DNA of 45,918 bases from Clostridia bacterium (GCA_017442155.1 JAFSAU010000005.1:1-45918), one strand, 5' to 3'; shown: positions 8,293-16,888, counted from the first letter of the stretch. Made by a program: numbers and translations. Notes: a model not told the origin generated them from the sequence alone.

Positions 8293-8316
8293 CTTTAGTA
8301 TATACTAAAGCTTTAG
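8293..8316. promoter_or_regulatory. Overlapping palindromes upstream of the alarmone synthetase
   Basis: CTTTAGTATATACTAAAG (8293-8310) is a perfect 18 bp palindrome and overlaps a second one, CTAAAGCTTTAG (8305-8316). This gives three CTTTAG half-sites in alternating orientation. A TATACT on the minus strand lies within it, so it may be an operator across a -10 box. No good -35 is visible at 16-18 bp, so the promoter itself is unproven. The arrangement suggests a repressor site. Confidence 0.45.
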
Positions 8317-8354
8317 CTTCTTGGTGAATAAATTGTAAATAGTTTGTAACGCTG

Positions 8355-10202
8355 TCAGTTTTTCCGTTCCAGATATAATACAGATAGGGGTGGCAGGGTG
8401 ATCGAAATGCTCATCGGCAGACCATGCATTGATTTTTTTATGGCTTTTGCACGGGCAGTTCGTATACCCTCGCCGCCGTATTTTTTCCGATCTGTGGAAA
8501 AAACGCAGCTGTATTCGCCTTCCTGCGGCACGCCAATGCAATACTTTTTCCTGAGAACAGGGCAAAAATTGCAGACAGTGATAAGTTCCCCGCCACTCCG
8601 GTCTATCCGCCGAAAAGCAATTACACTCTGTCCCGCGTCATCATTCGCAATCCATTGAAAACCAGTCCAGTCTGCATCATTTTCCCACAGTGGCTTATTT
8701 TCCAGGTAAAAGTGATTTAAATCCCTGACAAAGGTCTGCATCTTTTTATGCATCGGATAGTCGAGAAGATGCCAGTCCAGTCCCTTTGCGAAGTCCCATT
8801 CTATAAACTGGGCAAACTCACTGCCCATAAAGGTCAGCTTTTTCCCCGGATGCGCCATCATATATGCGTAAAAGGCCCGCAGATTCTGAAACTTTTCTTC
8901 ATATGTGCCCGGCATCTTTTCAATCAGTGAACGTTTTCCATGCACCACCTCATCATGAGACAGCGGAAGAATAAAATTCTCCGAAAAAGCATAGGTCAGC
9001 GAAAAGGTCAGGTGATTATGCATTCCCCGACGAAACAACGGGTCGGCAGACATATAGGAGAGCATATCATTCATCCAGCCCATATTCCACTTAAACCCAA
9101 AGCCAAGTCCACCATCATAAGGGGGTTTTGTAATCATAGGAAAAGCCGTGGATTCCTCAGCAATCATTAAAACAGCCGGATTTGCTTTGTAAGCCGCCGA
9201 GCAGAGTCTGCGAAGGAAAGCAATCGCCTCCAGGTTCTTATTTTCACCGTATTGATTCGGCCGCCAGGCCCTGTCCTGCTTACCATAATCCAGGTACAGC
9301 ATGGAGGCCACCGCATCCACACGGAAACCGTCAATATGGTACATTTCCATCCAGAAAATTACGTTTGAAATCAGAAACGACATGACCTCTCGGCGGCCAT
9401 AGTCAAAAATTCGCGTGTTCCATTCCGGATGCTCATTCTTTAGTGCATCTGCGTATTCATAGCAAAAACCGCCGTCGAACTCATATAGCCCGTGTGCATC
9501 CTTTGGAAAGTGTGCCCCCACCCAGTCAAGAATTACACCAATTCCCTTTTTATGCAGCGTGTCGACAAGGTATGCAAAATCCGAAGGTGTGCCGTATCGG
9601 GAAGTAGGCGCATAATATCCCGTGACCTGGTAGCCCCAGGAAGGGTCAAAGGGATGCTCGGAAACAGGCAGGAGCTCTACATGGGTGTAGCCCATTTTCT
9701 GTACATACTCTGCCAGCGCATCCGCATTTTCCCGATAACTGTAAAAATTGCCGTCTTCCTTCCTTTTCCAGGAGCCAAGATGTACTTCGTAAATATGCAT
9801 CGGCACGGAAAACGGGTCTTTTCCCTTCTGTTTTTGTCGAAACGCTTCATCGCTCCAGGAAAACTGTGAAATGTCGTAGACCTTGCTGGCAGTTTCAGGC
9901 CGGGTACCGGCATGAAAGGCATACGGGTCACTTTTATAAAGCGTTTTTATCCCCTCTATCCGGAATTTGTAGTTATCATATTCTTTTGCAATGTCTGACC
10001 GCCCCTCCCAGATTCCGCCGCCAATGTTCTGCATAGGAATGGCCGATGTATCCCAATCCGTAAAGTCACCAACAAGAAAAACTGCATGAGCGTGCGGTGC
10101 CCAGACCCGGAAAACGTACCCGTTTTCTTGAGGATGACACCCCAAAAGACGGTACGCTTCCGTACAAATATCTTCCTGGAATGATTTTAGCAGTATATCC
10201 AT
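8355..10202 (-). CDS. glgB: 1,4-alpha-glucan branching enzyme (GH13)
   Basis: Forms alpha-1,6 branches in glycogen-like glucans. The 615-residue protein has the N-terminal CBM48 domain (residues 20-105, V-F-R-V-W-A-P-H-A), then the GH13 barrel. The active-site motifs are D-G-F-R-V-D-A-V with nucleophile D296, M-I-A-E-E with acid/base E349, and L-S-H-D-E-V with D417. The length is normal for GlgB. The ATG at 10202 has GAAGGGAG 6 nt upstream. It stands alone, with no glgA, glgC or glgP in the window, and is divergent from an AraC regulator with which it shares a 154 bp intergenic region. Confidence 0.95.
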   Translation of the reverse strand: MDILLKSFQEDICTEAYRLLGCHPQENGYVFRVWAPHAHAVFLVGDFTDWDTSAIPMQNIGGGIWEGRSDIAKEYDNYKFRIEGIKTLYKSDPYAFHAGTRPETASKVYDISQFSWSDEAFRQKQKGKDPFSVPMHIYEVHLGSWKRKEDGNFYSYRENADALAEYVQKMGYTHVELLPVSEHPFDPSWGYQVTGYYAPTSRYGTPSDFAYLVDTLHKKGIGVILDWVGAHFPKDAHGLYEFDGGFCYEYADALKNEHPEWNTRIFDYGRREVMSFLISNVIFWMEMYHIDGFRVDAVASMLYLDYGKQDRAWRPNQYGENKNLEAIAFLRRLCSAAYKANPAVLMIAEESTAFPMITKPPYDGGLGFGFKWNMGWMNDMLSYMSADPLFRRGMHNHLTFSLTYAFSENFILPLSHDEVVHGKRSLIEKMPGTYEEKFQNLRAFYAYMMAHPGKKLTFMGSEFAQFIEWDFAKGLDWHLLDYPMHKKMQTFVRDLNHFYLENKPLWENDADWTGFQWIANDDAGQSVIAFRRIDRSGGELITVCNFCPVLRKKYCIGVPQEGEYSCVFSTDRKKYGGEGIRTARAKAIKKSMHGLPMSISITLPPLSVLYLERKN

Positions 10203-10226
10203 AAATTACTCCCTTCTTTTTATCTC

Positions 10227-10255
10227 AGTATACCACAGCGTCTCTGTTCTGTCAA
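10227..10255 (-). promoter_or_regulatory. Promoter of glgB
   Basis: Minus strand TTGACA (10250-10255), 17 bp, TATACT (10227-10232). It is about 50 bp from the divergent AraC promoter. Confidence 0.85.
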
Positions 10256-10303
10256 AGATTATTTCCAGTTTTTTCCATTTCTTTCGGAAAAGGTAAAAAA
10301 GTC

Positions 10304-10332
10304 TTGACTTTACCGTCCGAAAACTGTACAAT
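10304..10332 (+). promoter_or_regulatory. Promoter of the AraC-phosphatase pair
   Basis: TTGACT (10304-10309), 17 bp, TACAAT (10327-10332), ending 24 bp before the AraC ATG. Confidence 0.75.
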
Positions 10333-10356
10333 AATACCCGGAAACGAGGTATTAGT

Positions 10357-11247
10357 ATGACGCAGGATATTAAAATATTTACCGGCAATGAATTTTTCAG
10401 GCCCGGAGAATCGGTGTACATTCACCGTTCAGAACAATTTCCGGGTTTTATCGGTGTACTGCACAAGCATCGGTTTATTGAAATTGTCTACGTCCTCCGC
10501 GGAGAAGCAGAGCATGTCGTAGGTGAAAACCGTTATTCCGTAAAAAAAGGGGACGTAATTATTGTTAATTACGACACACCCCATATGTTCCGGGCAAAAG
10601 AAGGTTTTTCTGCCTATGACCTGATGTTTACACCTGACTTTTTTGACGCCTCGGCTCTGGATAGTGCCAGTTTTGACGCACTCTCCAGTTCCTTCCTGTT
10701 CTACTCCCTGTTTCCGGACGAAACGCCACTCGGTTCGGACTTACAGCTTTCTTCATCTGCGGGTGTGGAGTTTGCCGCACTTTTTGATAAGATTTACACC
10801 GAGTACAGAGCACAGGATAAAGGATATATTGAACTCATCCGCGCCTACGGAATTGAACTTATTATCAAGCTGTTCCGCCATCTCGAGCAGGACCGCCGCC
10901 GCTCTATTTCCGTAAAACAGCGTCAGCTTGTAATGCAGGCAGTGGACTATTTAAAAGAAAATTTTGATTCCCGCGTTTCCCTCGGTGACCTTGCCGCCCG
11001 CACCTTTTTAAGCAAGGACTATTTTGGTCATTTATTCAAAGATGCCACCGGCGTTTCCGTCTCTGCTTTTCTGCAGAAGCTGCGGATAGAGGAAGCCTGT
11101 CGCCTGCTTACGGCCACAGACAGGACCGTGACGGATATTGCCATGACCTCCGGTTTCAGTGATATGAAATTCTTTTACCAATGCTTTAAAAAAGCAACCG
11201 GTACCACACCGGCACGATATAGAAACAAGACAGAAAAGGAGACCTGA
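10357..11247 (+). CDS. AraC-family transcriptional regulator with cupin sensor domain
   Basis: A 296-residue regulator with an N-terminal cupin (L-H-K-H-R-F-I-E-I-V-Y-V-L-R-G-E-A, about residues 32-48, followed by V-K-K-G-D-V-I-I-V-N). The C-terminal AraC DNA-binding domain runs from about residue 190 (V-S-L-G-D-L-A-A-R-T-F-L-S-K-D-Y-F) and ends G-T-T-P-A-R-Y-R. The ATG at 10357 follows GAGGT. It is followed 2 nt later by a histidine phosphatase gene and then by a GH106-like glycosidase, so it probably controls a carbohydrate function. The effector is unknown. It resembles the regulator at 217-1056 in layout but is not a close copy. Confidence 0.88.
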   Translation: MTQDIKIFTGNEFFRPGESVYIHRSEQFPGFIGVLHKHRFIEIVYVLRGEAEHVVGENRYSVKKGDVIIVNYDTPHMFRAKEGFSAYDLMFTPDFFDASALDSASFDALSSSFLFYSLFPDETPLGSDLQLSSSAGVEFAALFDKIYTEYRAQDKGYIELIRAYGIELIIKLFRHLEQDRRRSISVKQRQLVMQAVDYLKENFDSRVSLGDLAARTFLSKDYFGHLFKDATGVSVSAFLQKLRIEEACRLLTATDRTVTDIAMTSGFSDMKFFYQCFKKATGTTPARYRNKTEKET

Positions 11248-11249
11248 AT

Positions 11250-11990
11250 ATGCGCATTTTACTTATACGCCATGGCGATCCGGATTATGCGAACGACACG
11301 GTAACCGAAAAAGGAAAGCGTGAAGTTATGCTGCTTGCAGACAGATTAGAAAAGGAGAGCATTGATACAATCTACTGTTCTCCTTTAGGCCGGGCACAAG
11401 CGACCGCTGCTCCTACAGCACAGAGAATCGGCAAGAAAATCCATACACTACCCTGGCTCCGGGAGATGAGTTTTCATTACGACATGGGGGATAAAGTTGT
11501 CTCCCCCTGGGATATTTACCCGCAGACCTGGACACAGAATCCCTCTGTACATGAAAAAGAAAATTGGGCCGATTATGCTCTCTACGAGGGGAACGCCCTC
11601 AAAGAAGCCGTCCAAAAGGTGGAGCAGTCGCTGGATGCTCTGCTTTTATCCCATGGTTTTCGGCACAAAGGGAGAATGTTTGAAATTTTGCCGGGATACG
11701 AGGACAGCACCGAAACCATTGCCCTATTCTGTCACATGGGGCTTGGAAACGTGCTTCTTTCGCACCTTGCAGGCATTTCTACTCCGCTTTGGTGGCACAC
11801 CATGTTCCTCCCGCCCACCTCTGTAACCACCGTATATATGGAGCGTCACTGCAGCGATACCTCCACGGCTCTGGCCCACTTTGTAGGTGTAGGCGACATT
11901 TCCCACCTTTACGCCGGTGGCGAGCCGGCCTCCACCTCCGGTCTGAAAAACTGCAAATCCCCCACTTTTCCGCCTGAGCCTGCCGTTTAA
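11250..11990 (+). CDS. Histidine phosphatase family protein
   Basis: A 246-residue member of the phosphoglycerate-mutase-like histidine phosphatase superfamily. It begins with the R-H-G motif (M-R-I-L-L-I-R-H-G-D-P), whose histidine forms the phospho-enzyme. It also shows the C-S-P-L-G-R-A-x-x-T-A motif near residue 47 and a second catalytic histidine in L-F-C-H-M-G around residue 160. It starts 2 nt after the AraC stop, with AGGAG inside the end of that gene, so the two are translationally linked. The tail beyond the fold is longer than usual and Pro/Ser-rich. The substrate is unknown; sugar phosphates are a reasonable guess from context. Confidence 0.85.
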   Translation: MRILLIRHGDPDYANDTVTEKGKREVMLLADRLEKESIDTIYCSPLGRAQATAAPTAQRIGKKIHTLPWLREMSFHYDMGDKVVSPWDIYPQTWTQNPSVHEKENWADYALYEGNALKEAVQKVEQSLDALLLSHGFRHKGRMFEILPGYEDSTETIALFCHMGLGNVLLSHLAGISTPLWWHTMFLPPTSVTTVYMERHCSDTSTALAHFVGVGDISHLYAGGEPASTSGLKNCKSPTFPPEPAV

Positions 11991-12013
11991 TTCCGTCATT
12001 CCTTTACTTTTTC

Positions 12014-12042
12014 TTGACAAATCCTCTTTTTTTTGCTAAAAT
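12014..12042 (+). promoter_or_regulatory. Promoter of the GH106-like glycosidase gene
   Basis: TTGACA (12014-12019), 17 bp, TAAAAT (12037-12042) with TGC just before the -10 (extended -10). A 45 bp leader with GGAGA precedes the ATG at 12087. Confidence 0.85.
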
Positions 12043-12086
12043 AAGGAAAATCACATCTATATTGTAACTATAATGGAGACGTAAAC

Positions 12087-14243
12087 ATGTATACCACAAC
12101 GCTTAAAAATTCTTTCCTGACACCAGATGCAGAATACACACTCTATCCTTTCTGGTTCTGGAATGATGCCTTTAGTTTTGAAGAGATTGACCGGCAGATT
12201 CTGGATTTTAAATCCAAGGGGGTTGACGGGTTTATTATTCACCCACGTATTGGCGTGCCGGAGAATATTCCGTATCTTTCCGATACCTTTATGGAATTTG
12301 TCCGTCACGCAGTAGAAACGGCCGCAAAAGAGGGAATGCATGTTATTTTGTACGATGAAGCCATGTATCCCTCCGGTTCCTGCCACGGTATGGTGGTAGC
12401 TGAAAACCCCGCCTATGCCTCCCGAGGTCTCCGCATGGAGGAGGGGGACGTTTCGCCTGCAGACGGCGAAGAACTTGTTGCAAGTGTCACACTGGGAGAT
12501 AAAAAATATACATTTTTAGAGGGATTTACTGACGGTCGTATCCGTGGGATTCATTTTGGCGAAGATGACGGTGAGCCGGGTGCTCCCGCTTCCACTGACC
12601 TGTTGAATCCGGAAGCAGTTTCCACCTATATACGTCTGACCCACGATCGTTACTACGAAGTTGTGGGCGAATATTTCGGTAACACGATTATTGCAATGTT
12701 TACCGACGAGCCAAGCATCATGGGTCGTGAACACAAACCGGGTATGAAGCCCTGGACGCACGGCTTCCTTGATTATTATATAAACAGCGGTGGAAGCTAT
12801 GAAGATTTACCGCATTTCTGGCTCGATATTGACGAAACCTCTTCCGAAAAACGAAAAAAATACCGTCGCACATATACCACGCTTCTCGGCGAAGTCTATT
12901 TTAAAACCATCAGTGAGTGGTGCCGGGACCATGCTATCGCCCTGGCCGGGCACCCCGGTGCTTCCGATGAAATAACGCTCCTGCAGTATTTCCACATTCC
13001 CGGGCAGGACTTGATTTTCCGCCGTGTCGCACCGGAAAACGGCTCTGCCATAGAGGGTATTGAAAGCGTTCAGGCCAAATGCTCTTCGGACGCTGCCCGT
13101 CATAGTGGCAGACGACGGAACATGAATGAATGCTTTGCCTGCAGCGGTCAGTTTGGTGAATGGTCGTTTACGGCAGAGGACATGAAGTGGATGGCCGACT
13201 GGCTGTTCGTCCGCGGTGTAAACATGCTGGTTCCTCATGCATTTTTCTATTCCATGCGGGACGCCAGAAAGGACGAGAGACCGCCGGATGTGGGCCCGAA
13301 CAATCTCTGGTGGCCCTATTACGACAAGTTTGCTCTGTACGCAAAGCGGATGTCCTATATGCTGACGGATGCCGTGAACCAGGCCCGCGTAGCTGTGCTC
13401 TGCGGCGCATGGGCACTACCCCACGAATCCGTAAAACCCTTCTACACCTCGCAGATAGAATTTAATTATCTTGATGATGAGAATCTACTGCGGTGCACCG
13501 TGGAAAACGGAACGCTCCGCATAAAAAAACAGGTTTATACCCATATTTTTGTGGAGGACAGCGCACTTGTCACCCCACCGGTTCAAAAAATCCTGGATGA
13601 ATTTGAAAAGGGCGGCGGAATTGTTGACTACGGAATCTGCTCTGCTTCGCCTCAGGTACAGCTCTTTCCCCATTCCGACATGCTCCGCGTAACCCATTTC
13701 ATTAAAGACGGTACGCACTTCTATCTGCTTGTCAATGAGGGCGATGTCCCGGTTGCGGGACGACTGCAGCTCGACGGTGTCTGGCGTGCAGAGGCTTGGG
13801 ATGCCTGGAACGGTACCATTACAGATGTGAATCTCGACGCCTTTTATCTTGAACGGCGGCAGAGTATCCTCCTTTGCGCTGTAGAGGAAGCAGAAGAAGT
13901 TGTGCTGGATACCTGGAGCCGGCCGCTGACAGACTGGCTGGAGGATGAAAGCCTCTGCAGTTTTTCCGGCAGCATAACCTACGAAACCATATATACTGCG
14001 GCAACGGAGACGGACGCCGTTTTGTCCCTCGGTCGTGTGGAAAACATTGCAGAAATTACTGTAAACGGCAAGCAGTGTGCCGTGTGCATGTGGGCACCGT
14101 ATTCCTGTACTGTGCACCTGGAAAAAGGTGAAAACCGCATTGAGGTACGCGTTACAAATACGCTGGCTAACCGCTGGGGTAAAAACCCCCTCCCGTCCGG
14201 TCTCTTTGGTCCGTGCACGCTTCACTGCAGAATTCCCGGATAA
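12087..14243 (+). CDS. Putative cytoplasmic glycoside hydrolase, GH106-like
   Basis: A 718-residue protein without a signal peptide. Its start, Y-P-F-W-F-W-N-D-A-F at 20-29, followed by R-Q-I-L-D-F-K-S-K-G-V-D-G-F-I-I-H, resembles the N-terminus of GH106-type alpha-L-rhamnosidases and their uncharacterised relatives. Candidate catalytic acids are E208 in F-T-D-E-P-S and E348 in M-N-E-C-F-A-C-S-G. The last 120 residues look like a beta-sandwich sugar-binding domain (I-T-V-N-G-K-Q). Lack of a signal suggests it acts on imported oligosaccharides. It has its own promoter, downstream of an AraC regulator. The fold class is fairly sure; substrate and exact family are not. Confidence 0.65.
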   Translation: MYTTTLKNSFLTPDAEYTLYPFWFWNDAFSFEEIDRQILDFKSKGVDGFIIHPRIGVPENIPYLSDTFMEFVRHAVETAAKEGMHVILYDEAMYPSGSCHGMVVAENPAYASRGLRMEEGDVSPADGEELVASVTLGDKKYTFLEGFTDGRIRGIHFGEDDGEPGAPASTDLLNPEAVSTYIRLTHDRYYEVVGEYFGNTIIAMFTDEPSIMGREHKPGMKPWTHGFLDYYINSGGSYEDLPHFWLDIDETSSEKRKKYRRTYTTLLGEVYFKTISEWCRDHAIALAGHPGASDEITLLQYFHIPGQDLIFRRVAPENGSAIEGIESVQAKCSSDAARHSGRRRNMNECFACSGQFGEWSFTAEDMKWMADWLFVRGVNMLVPHAFFYSMRDARKDERPPDVGPNNLWWPYYDKFALYAKRMSYMLTDAVNQARVAVLCGAWALPHESVKPFYTSQIEFNYLDDENLLRCTVENGTLRIKKQVYTHIFVEDSALVTPPVQKILDEFEKGGGIVDYGICSASPQVQLFPHSDMLRVTHFIKDGTHFYLLVNEGDVPVAGRLQLDGVWRAEAWDAWNGTITDVNLDAFYLERRQSILLCAVEEAEEVVLDTWSRPLTDWLEDESLCSFSGSITYETIYTAATETDAVLSLGRVENIAEITVNGKQCAVCMWAPYSCTVHLEKGENRIEVRVTNTLANRWGKNPLPSGLFGPCTLHCRIPG

Positions 14244-14275
14244 ATCCGGAAAAATCCGAAAAACGGAGGTGCCAA

Positions 14276-15214
14276 ATGTCTAAATCCACTGATTTTTCAA
14301 GCATGACACTGGAGGAACTGACTCCCATTGTTTCCATGCGTCCCGGTAAAGAATATACACGTGAACAGCTGCGCGAGGCTCGGTCGGCTTTTATGGCAAA
14401 GCTCGCCTCCTCGGACGGTACAGATTGTTTGCCGACAGAGGATTGCTCGGTTGAAAACCAGGCATACGAAATCCCGGAGGCACCCTCTGTGCCCGATATC
14501 CCGGAGGTAACAACCGGTTGTGAAGCTCCCTTCACTGACACTGTTTCTCCGGAAACCGAGGACAGTGTGGCGACGACAGAAGATATGACCATTCCTGTTT
14601 TTGAGGAAGCATCGGCTCCCAAACAGGAAACGCCGGCAGAAGCTCCGGTGCCGTCTCCCGCGTCGGACCACGTTGCCTCCTCTGCCGTTCCCTTTACACC
14701 GACGGAAAACATAGTGGACACTTCCACCACTACTGCGGAAGCTGCTGCGGATGCACCGGAAGACGTAGCCGAAGAATTTCCCGAAGAGTTTGAAGAGGAG
14801 TTTATTCTAAAAACAGAAAGCCGTCTGGCCCGATTTCTGTATATCTTTTACGCTTATTTTACTGTTCCGCTTTTGGCGGCAGAAGCACTTATCTTTCTGC
14901 TGACCAGTGTGGCAACAGCTGTAGCGGTACCGAATATTCCCTATCTTCTTTTACATATTTTCTGCGCCGCTTTATACACCATGACGGTGGCCCTTGCCTG
15001 GCATCAGCTTCTGCACCGCACGAAGTTCGGGCTCCTTTTAAATCGCGCTCTAATCGTTGTCTGCATACTGCGGGGTATTTCCATGCTGTTTTTTGGGGAA
15101 ACGATACTTTCTGGTATTCTCTTTATTGCGCTGTCACTCTTATTTCTGGTTTTTTTCCTGGGTTATGACAGCACCTTCACCATTAAATCTCCAAAGAAAC
15201 AGCATGTGCGATAG
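14276..15214 (+). CDS. Membrane protein with long acidic disordered N-terminus
   Basis: I do not recognise this 312-residue protein. Residues 1-40 form a short ordered start (M-T-L-E-E-L-T-P-I-V-S-M-R-P-G-K-E-Y-T-R). Residues 40-190 are very rich in Glu, Pro, Thr, Ser and Ala and likely disordered, ending in an E-E-F-P-E-E-F-E-E-E-F stretch. After that come about four transmembrane segments (residues 195-305), ending in a short basic tail. The ATG at 14276 has GGAGG 6 nt upstream, which excludes the 21-codon N-terminal extension. It is 32 nt after the glycosidase stop and likely cotranscribed. Its last 32 bp overlap the end of spoVAD on the other strand. Confidence 0.75.
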   Translation: MSKSTDFSSMTLEELTPIVSMRPGKEYTREQLREARSAFMAKLASSDGTDCLPTEDCSVENQAYEIPEAPSVPDIPEVTTGCEAPFTDTVSPETEDSVATTEDMTIPVFEEASAPKQETPAEAPVPSPASDHVASSAVPFTPTENIVDTSTTTAEAAADAPEDVAEEFPEEFEEEFILKTESRLARFLYIFYAYFTVPLLAAEALIFLLTSVATAVAVPNIPYLLLHIFCAALYTMTVALAWHQLLHRTKFGLLLNRALIVVCILRGISMLFFGETILSGILFIALSLLFLVFFLGYDSTFTIKSPKKQHVR

Positions 15215-16193
15215 CAGGGATGCTCTCGCCCTGTAATGTTGTTGTAGGCGAAAGAAGTGCGCCGGTTGCTACAAAAAGCAGCCGGCTTATTTTTTTCTGC
15301 TCCATCTGCGGTAAAAGGTGTCCGCAAAGCACAGACGCACTGCATCCGCAACCACTGCCGCCGGCGTGTGTATCCTGTTTTTTACTGTCAAAAATCATCA
15401 TGCCGCAGTCTTTATAATTTTCACCGAAGGAATATCCTTCCTTATCCAAAAGCTCTGCCGCAATTTCCCGTCCCACCGCACCAAGGTCTCCGGAAATAAT
15501 TAAATCGTAGTCATTAGGGGTGCGTCCCGTATCTTCAAAATGCGCTTTCACTGTGGAAACAAAGGCCGGTGCCATGGCCGCTCCCATATTGTTGGCGTCT
15601 TTAATACCCATATCCTCAATTTTTCCTGTCGTGGCATAAGCAATTTTCACACTGCCGCCCTGGCCCACGGCCGCCGCCCCGCATCCCGTTACGGTCCATT
15701 GTGCTCCAGGGGGTCTTTGTCCGCCGTATTCAAGCGGAAAACGGTATTGCTTTTCTGCCGAACAAAAATGACTTCCTGCCGCACAGATTACGCGGGACGC
15801 ATAGCCGCCGTCCACCAGCATCGCACCGATGGAAAGACCCTCTGCCATCGTGGAGCATGCACCGTAAATACCGAGATAGGGTACGCCCAGCGCACGCAGC
15901 CCGAAACTGGAGGCCGTGCACTGATTCAGTAAATCTCCCGCCACTATAAAGTTTACATCCGAAGGAGACAGCGCACTCTTTTTCAGACATTCTGTCACCG
16001 CCTTCGTAAACAACATGCTCTCCGCTTTTTCCCAGCTTTCCTGCCCCAGCATCGGGTCGTTTTCCACGCACTCAAAATCCGGGCCAAGCGGTCCCTCTGC
16101 TTCCTTGGGACCGACGACCACACCGGTGCCGAGAATTGTGGGCCGGCTCAGAAACTCCACCGTCTGTCCGCCCAGTCTTTTTGTTTCATTCAT
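15183..16193 (-). CDS. spoVAD: Stage V sporulation protein AD
   Basis: A soluble, thiolase-fold protein that binds dipicolinic acid and is needed with SpoVAC for its uptake into the developing spore. The 336-residue length matches the family. It shows the start Q-T-V-E-F-L-S-R-P-T-I-L-G-T-G-V-V-V-G-P-K-E, then N-D-P-M-L-G-Q-E-S-W-E-K-A-E, and the G-A-C-S-T-M-A-E motif. It follows spoVAC by 10 nt. spoVAE, usually next in this operon, is missing: the next gene converges on it and overlaps its 3' end by 32 bp. Confidence 0.95.
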   Translation of the reverse strand: MNETKRLGGQTVEFLSRPTILGTGVVVGPKEAEGPLGPDFECVENDPMLGQESWEKAESMLFTKAVTECLKKSALSPSDVNFIVAGDLLNQCTASSFGLRALGVPYLGIYGACSTMAEGLSIGAMLVDGGYASRVICAAGSHFCSAEKQYRFPLEYGGQRPPGAQWTVTGCGAAAVGQGGSVKIAYATTGKIEDMGIKDANNMGAAMAPAFVSTVKAHFEDTGRTPNDYDLIISGDLGAVGREIAAELLDKEGYSFGENYKDCGMMIFDSKKQDTHAGGSGCGCSASVLCGHLLPQMEQKKISRLLFVATGALLSPTTTLQGESIPAIAHAVSLEI

Positions 16194-16203
16194 GCCGTTC
16201 CTC

Positions 16204-16638
16204 CTACATCAAAAACAAATAGTAAATCACACCTGCCAAAATGGATGATACGACGCCGTAGGTAATGACCGGTCCTGCCACTACGAACATTTTTGCGCCT
16301 AACCCCAAGATATACCCCTCTGTCTTAAATTCCATAGCCGGAGATGCTACAGCATTAGCAAATCCAGTAATCGGTACCAGGGTCCCCGCTCCGGCGTGCT
16401 TCGCGAGTCCGTCATACAGGTCCAATCCTGTAAAGAGAATACTCAGAAAAATCAGTGAAATGCTGACAGCGGCAGAAACCGCATCCTGTTCCATTCCTCG
16501 GGACCGGAAAAAATCGCCGAGCAATTGCCCTACCGTACAGATGGCACCTCCCACCAGAAACGCCCATGTCAGATTTTTCCCCATCGGAGAATCTGGCGTG
16601 TGTTTCTCCGCATACTGTTTATATTCTGTTTTCTGCAT
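16204..16638 (-). CDS. spoVAC: Stage V sporulation protein AC
   Basis: A 144-residue inner spore membrane protein that forms part of the dipicolinic-acid channel and, in Bacillus, acts as a mechanosensitive channel in germination. Typical sequence is clear: Y-A-E-K-H-T-P-x-S-P-M-G-K-N, then about four membrane segments, with G-T-L-V-P-I-T-G-F-A-N-A-V-A-S-P-A-M-E-F in the middle. The ATG at 16638 is preceded by AAGGAGG, which lies inside a small upstream open frame that ends 20 nt into spoVAC. Late, forespore-specific expression is expected from the family, but I could not fix a sigma-G promoter. Confidence 0.95.
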   Translation of the reverse strand: MQKTEYKQYAEKHTPDSPMGKNLTWAFLVGGAICTVGQLLGDFFRSRGMEQDAVSAAVSISLIFLSILFTGLDLYDGLAKHAGAGTLVPITGFANAVASPAMEFKTEGYILGLGAKMFVVAGPVITYGVVSSILAGVIYYLFLM

Positions 16639-16765
16639 AAACTTCCTCCTTTATAAAAACTGCATTTGCTTTTTCTTCCTCTCCGCGCGCTCTCACGGCC
16701 ACGAAAACTGCCAGCACAAGCAGCAAGAGCACAATAGCGAAAAACCACCGTGTCTTTCTTTGCAT
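16619..16765 (-). CDS. Small single-span membrane peptide (48 aa) overlapping spoVAC
   Basis: Read from the raw sequence: ATG at 16765 with GAGGTG 6 nt upstream, 48 codons, TAA at 16619-16621. The peptide has a basic start (M-Q-R-K-T-R-W), one hydrophobic helix of about 17 residues (F-F-A-I-V-L-L-L-L-V-L-A-V-F-V-A-V) and a charged tail with E-E-E-K. It overlaps the first 20 nt of spoVAC in another frame and contains the spoVAC ribosome binding site, so translation of the two is likely coupled. I do not recognise it as a known SpoVA component. A spurious frame is possible, but the ribosome binding site, start and composition are all good. Confidence 0.6.
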   Translation of the reverse strand: MQRKTRWFFAIVLLLLVLAVFVAVRARGEEEKANAVFIKEEVYAENRI

Positions 16766-16888
16766 ACTATCACCTCTCTTAGTTTTTCAAGGCAGATTTT
16801 TTTTATGCAAATATGCCATAAAAAACTCCGCGCAAAATAAATCGTCTCAATGTTTTTGCTTTTCGTGCGGTAAATTTTACAAAAACAG

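Noticed and set aside
16766..16888. Sigma-G promoter for the spoVA operon
   Set aside because: GCATA-like elements are present, but no pair with correct spacing for forespore promoters could be supported.
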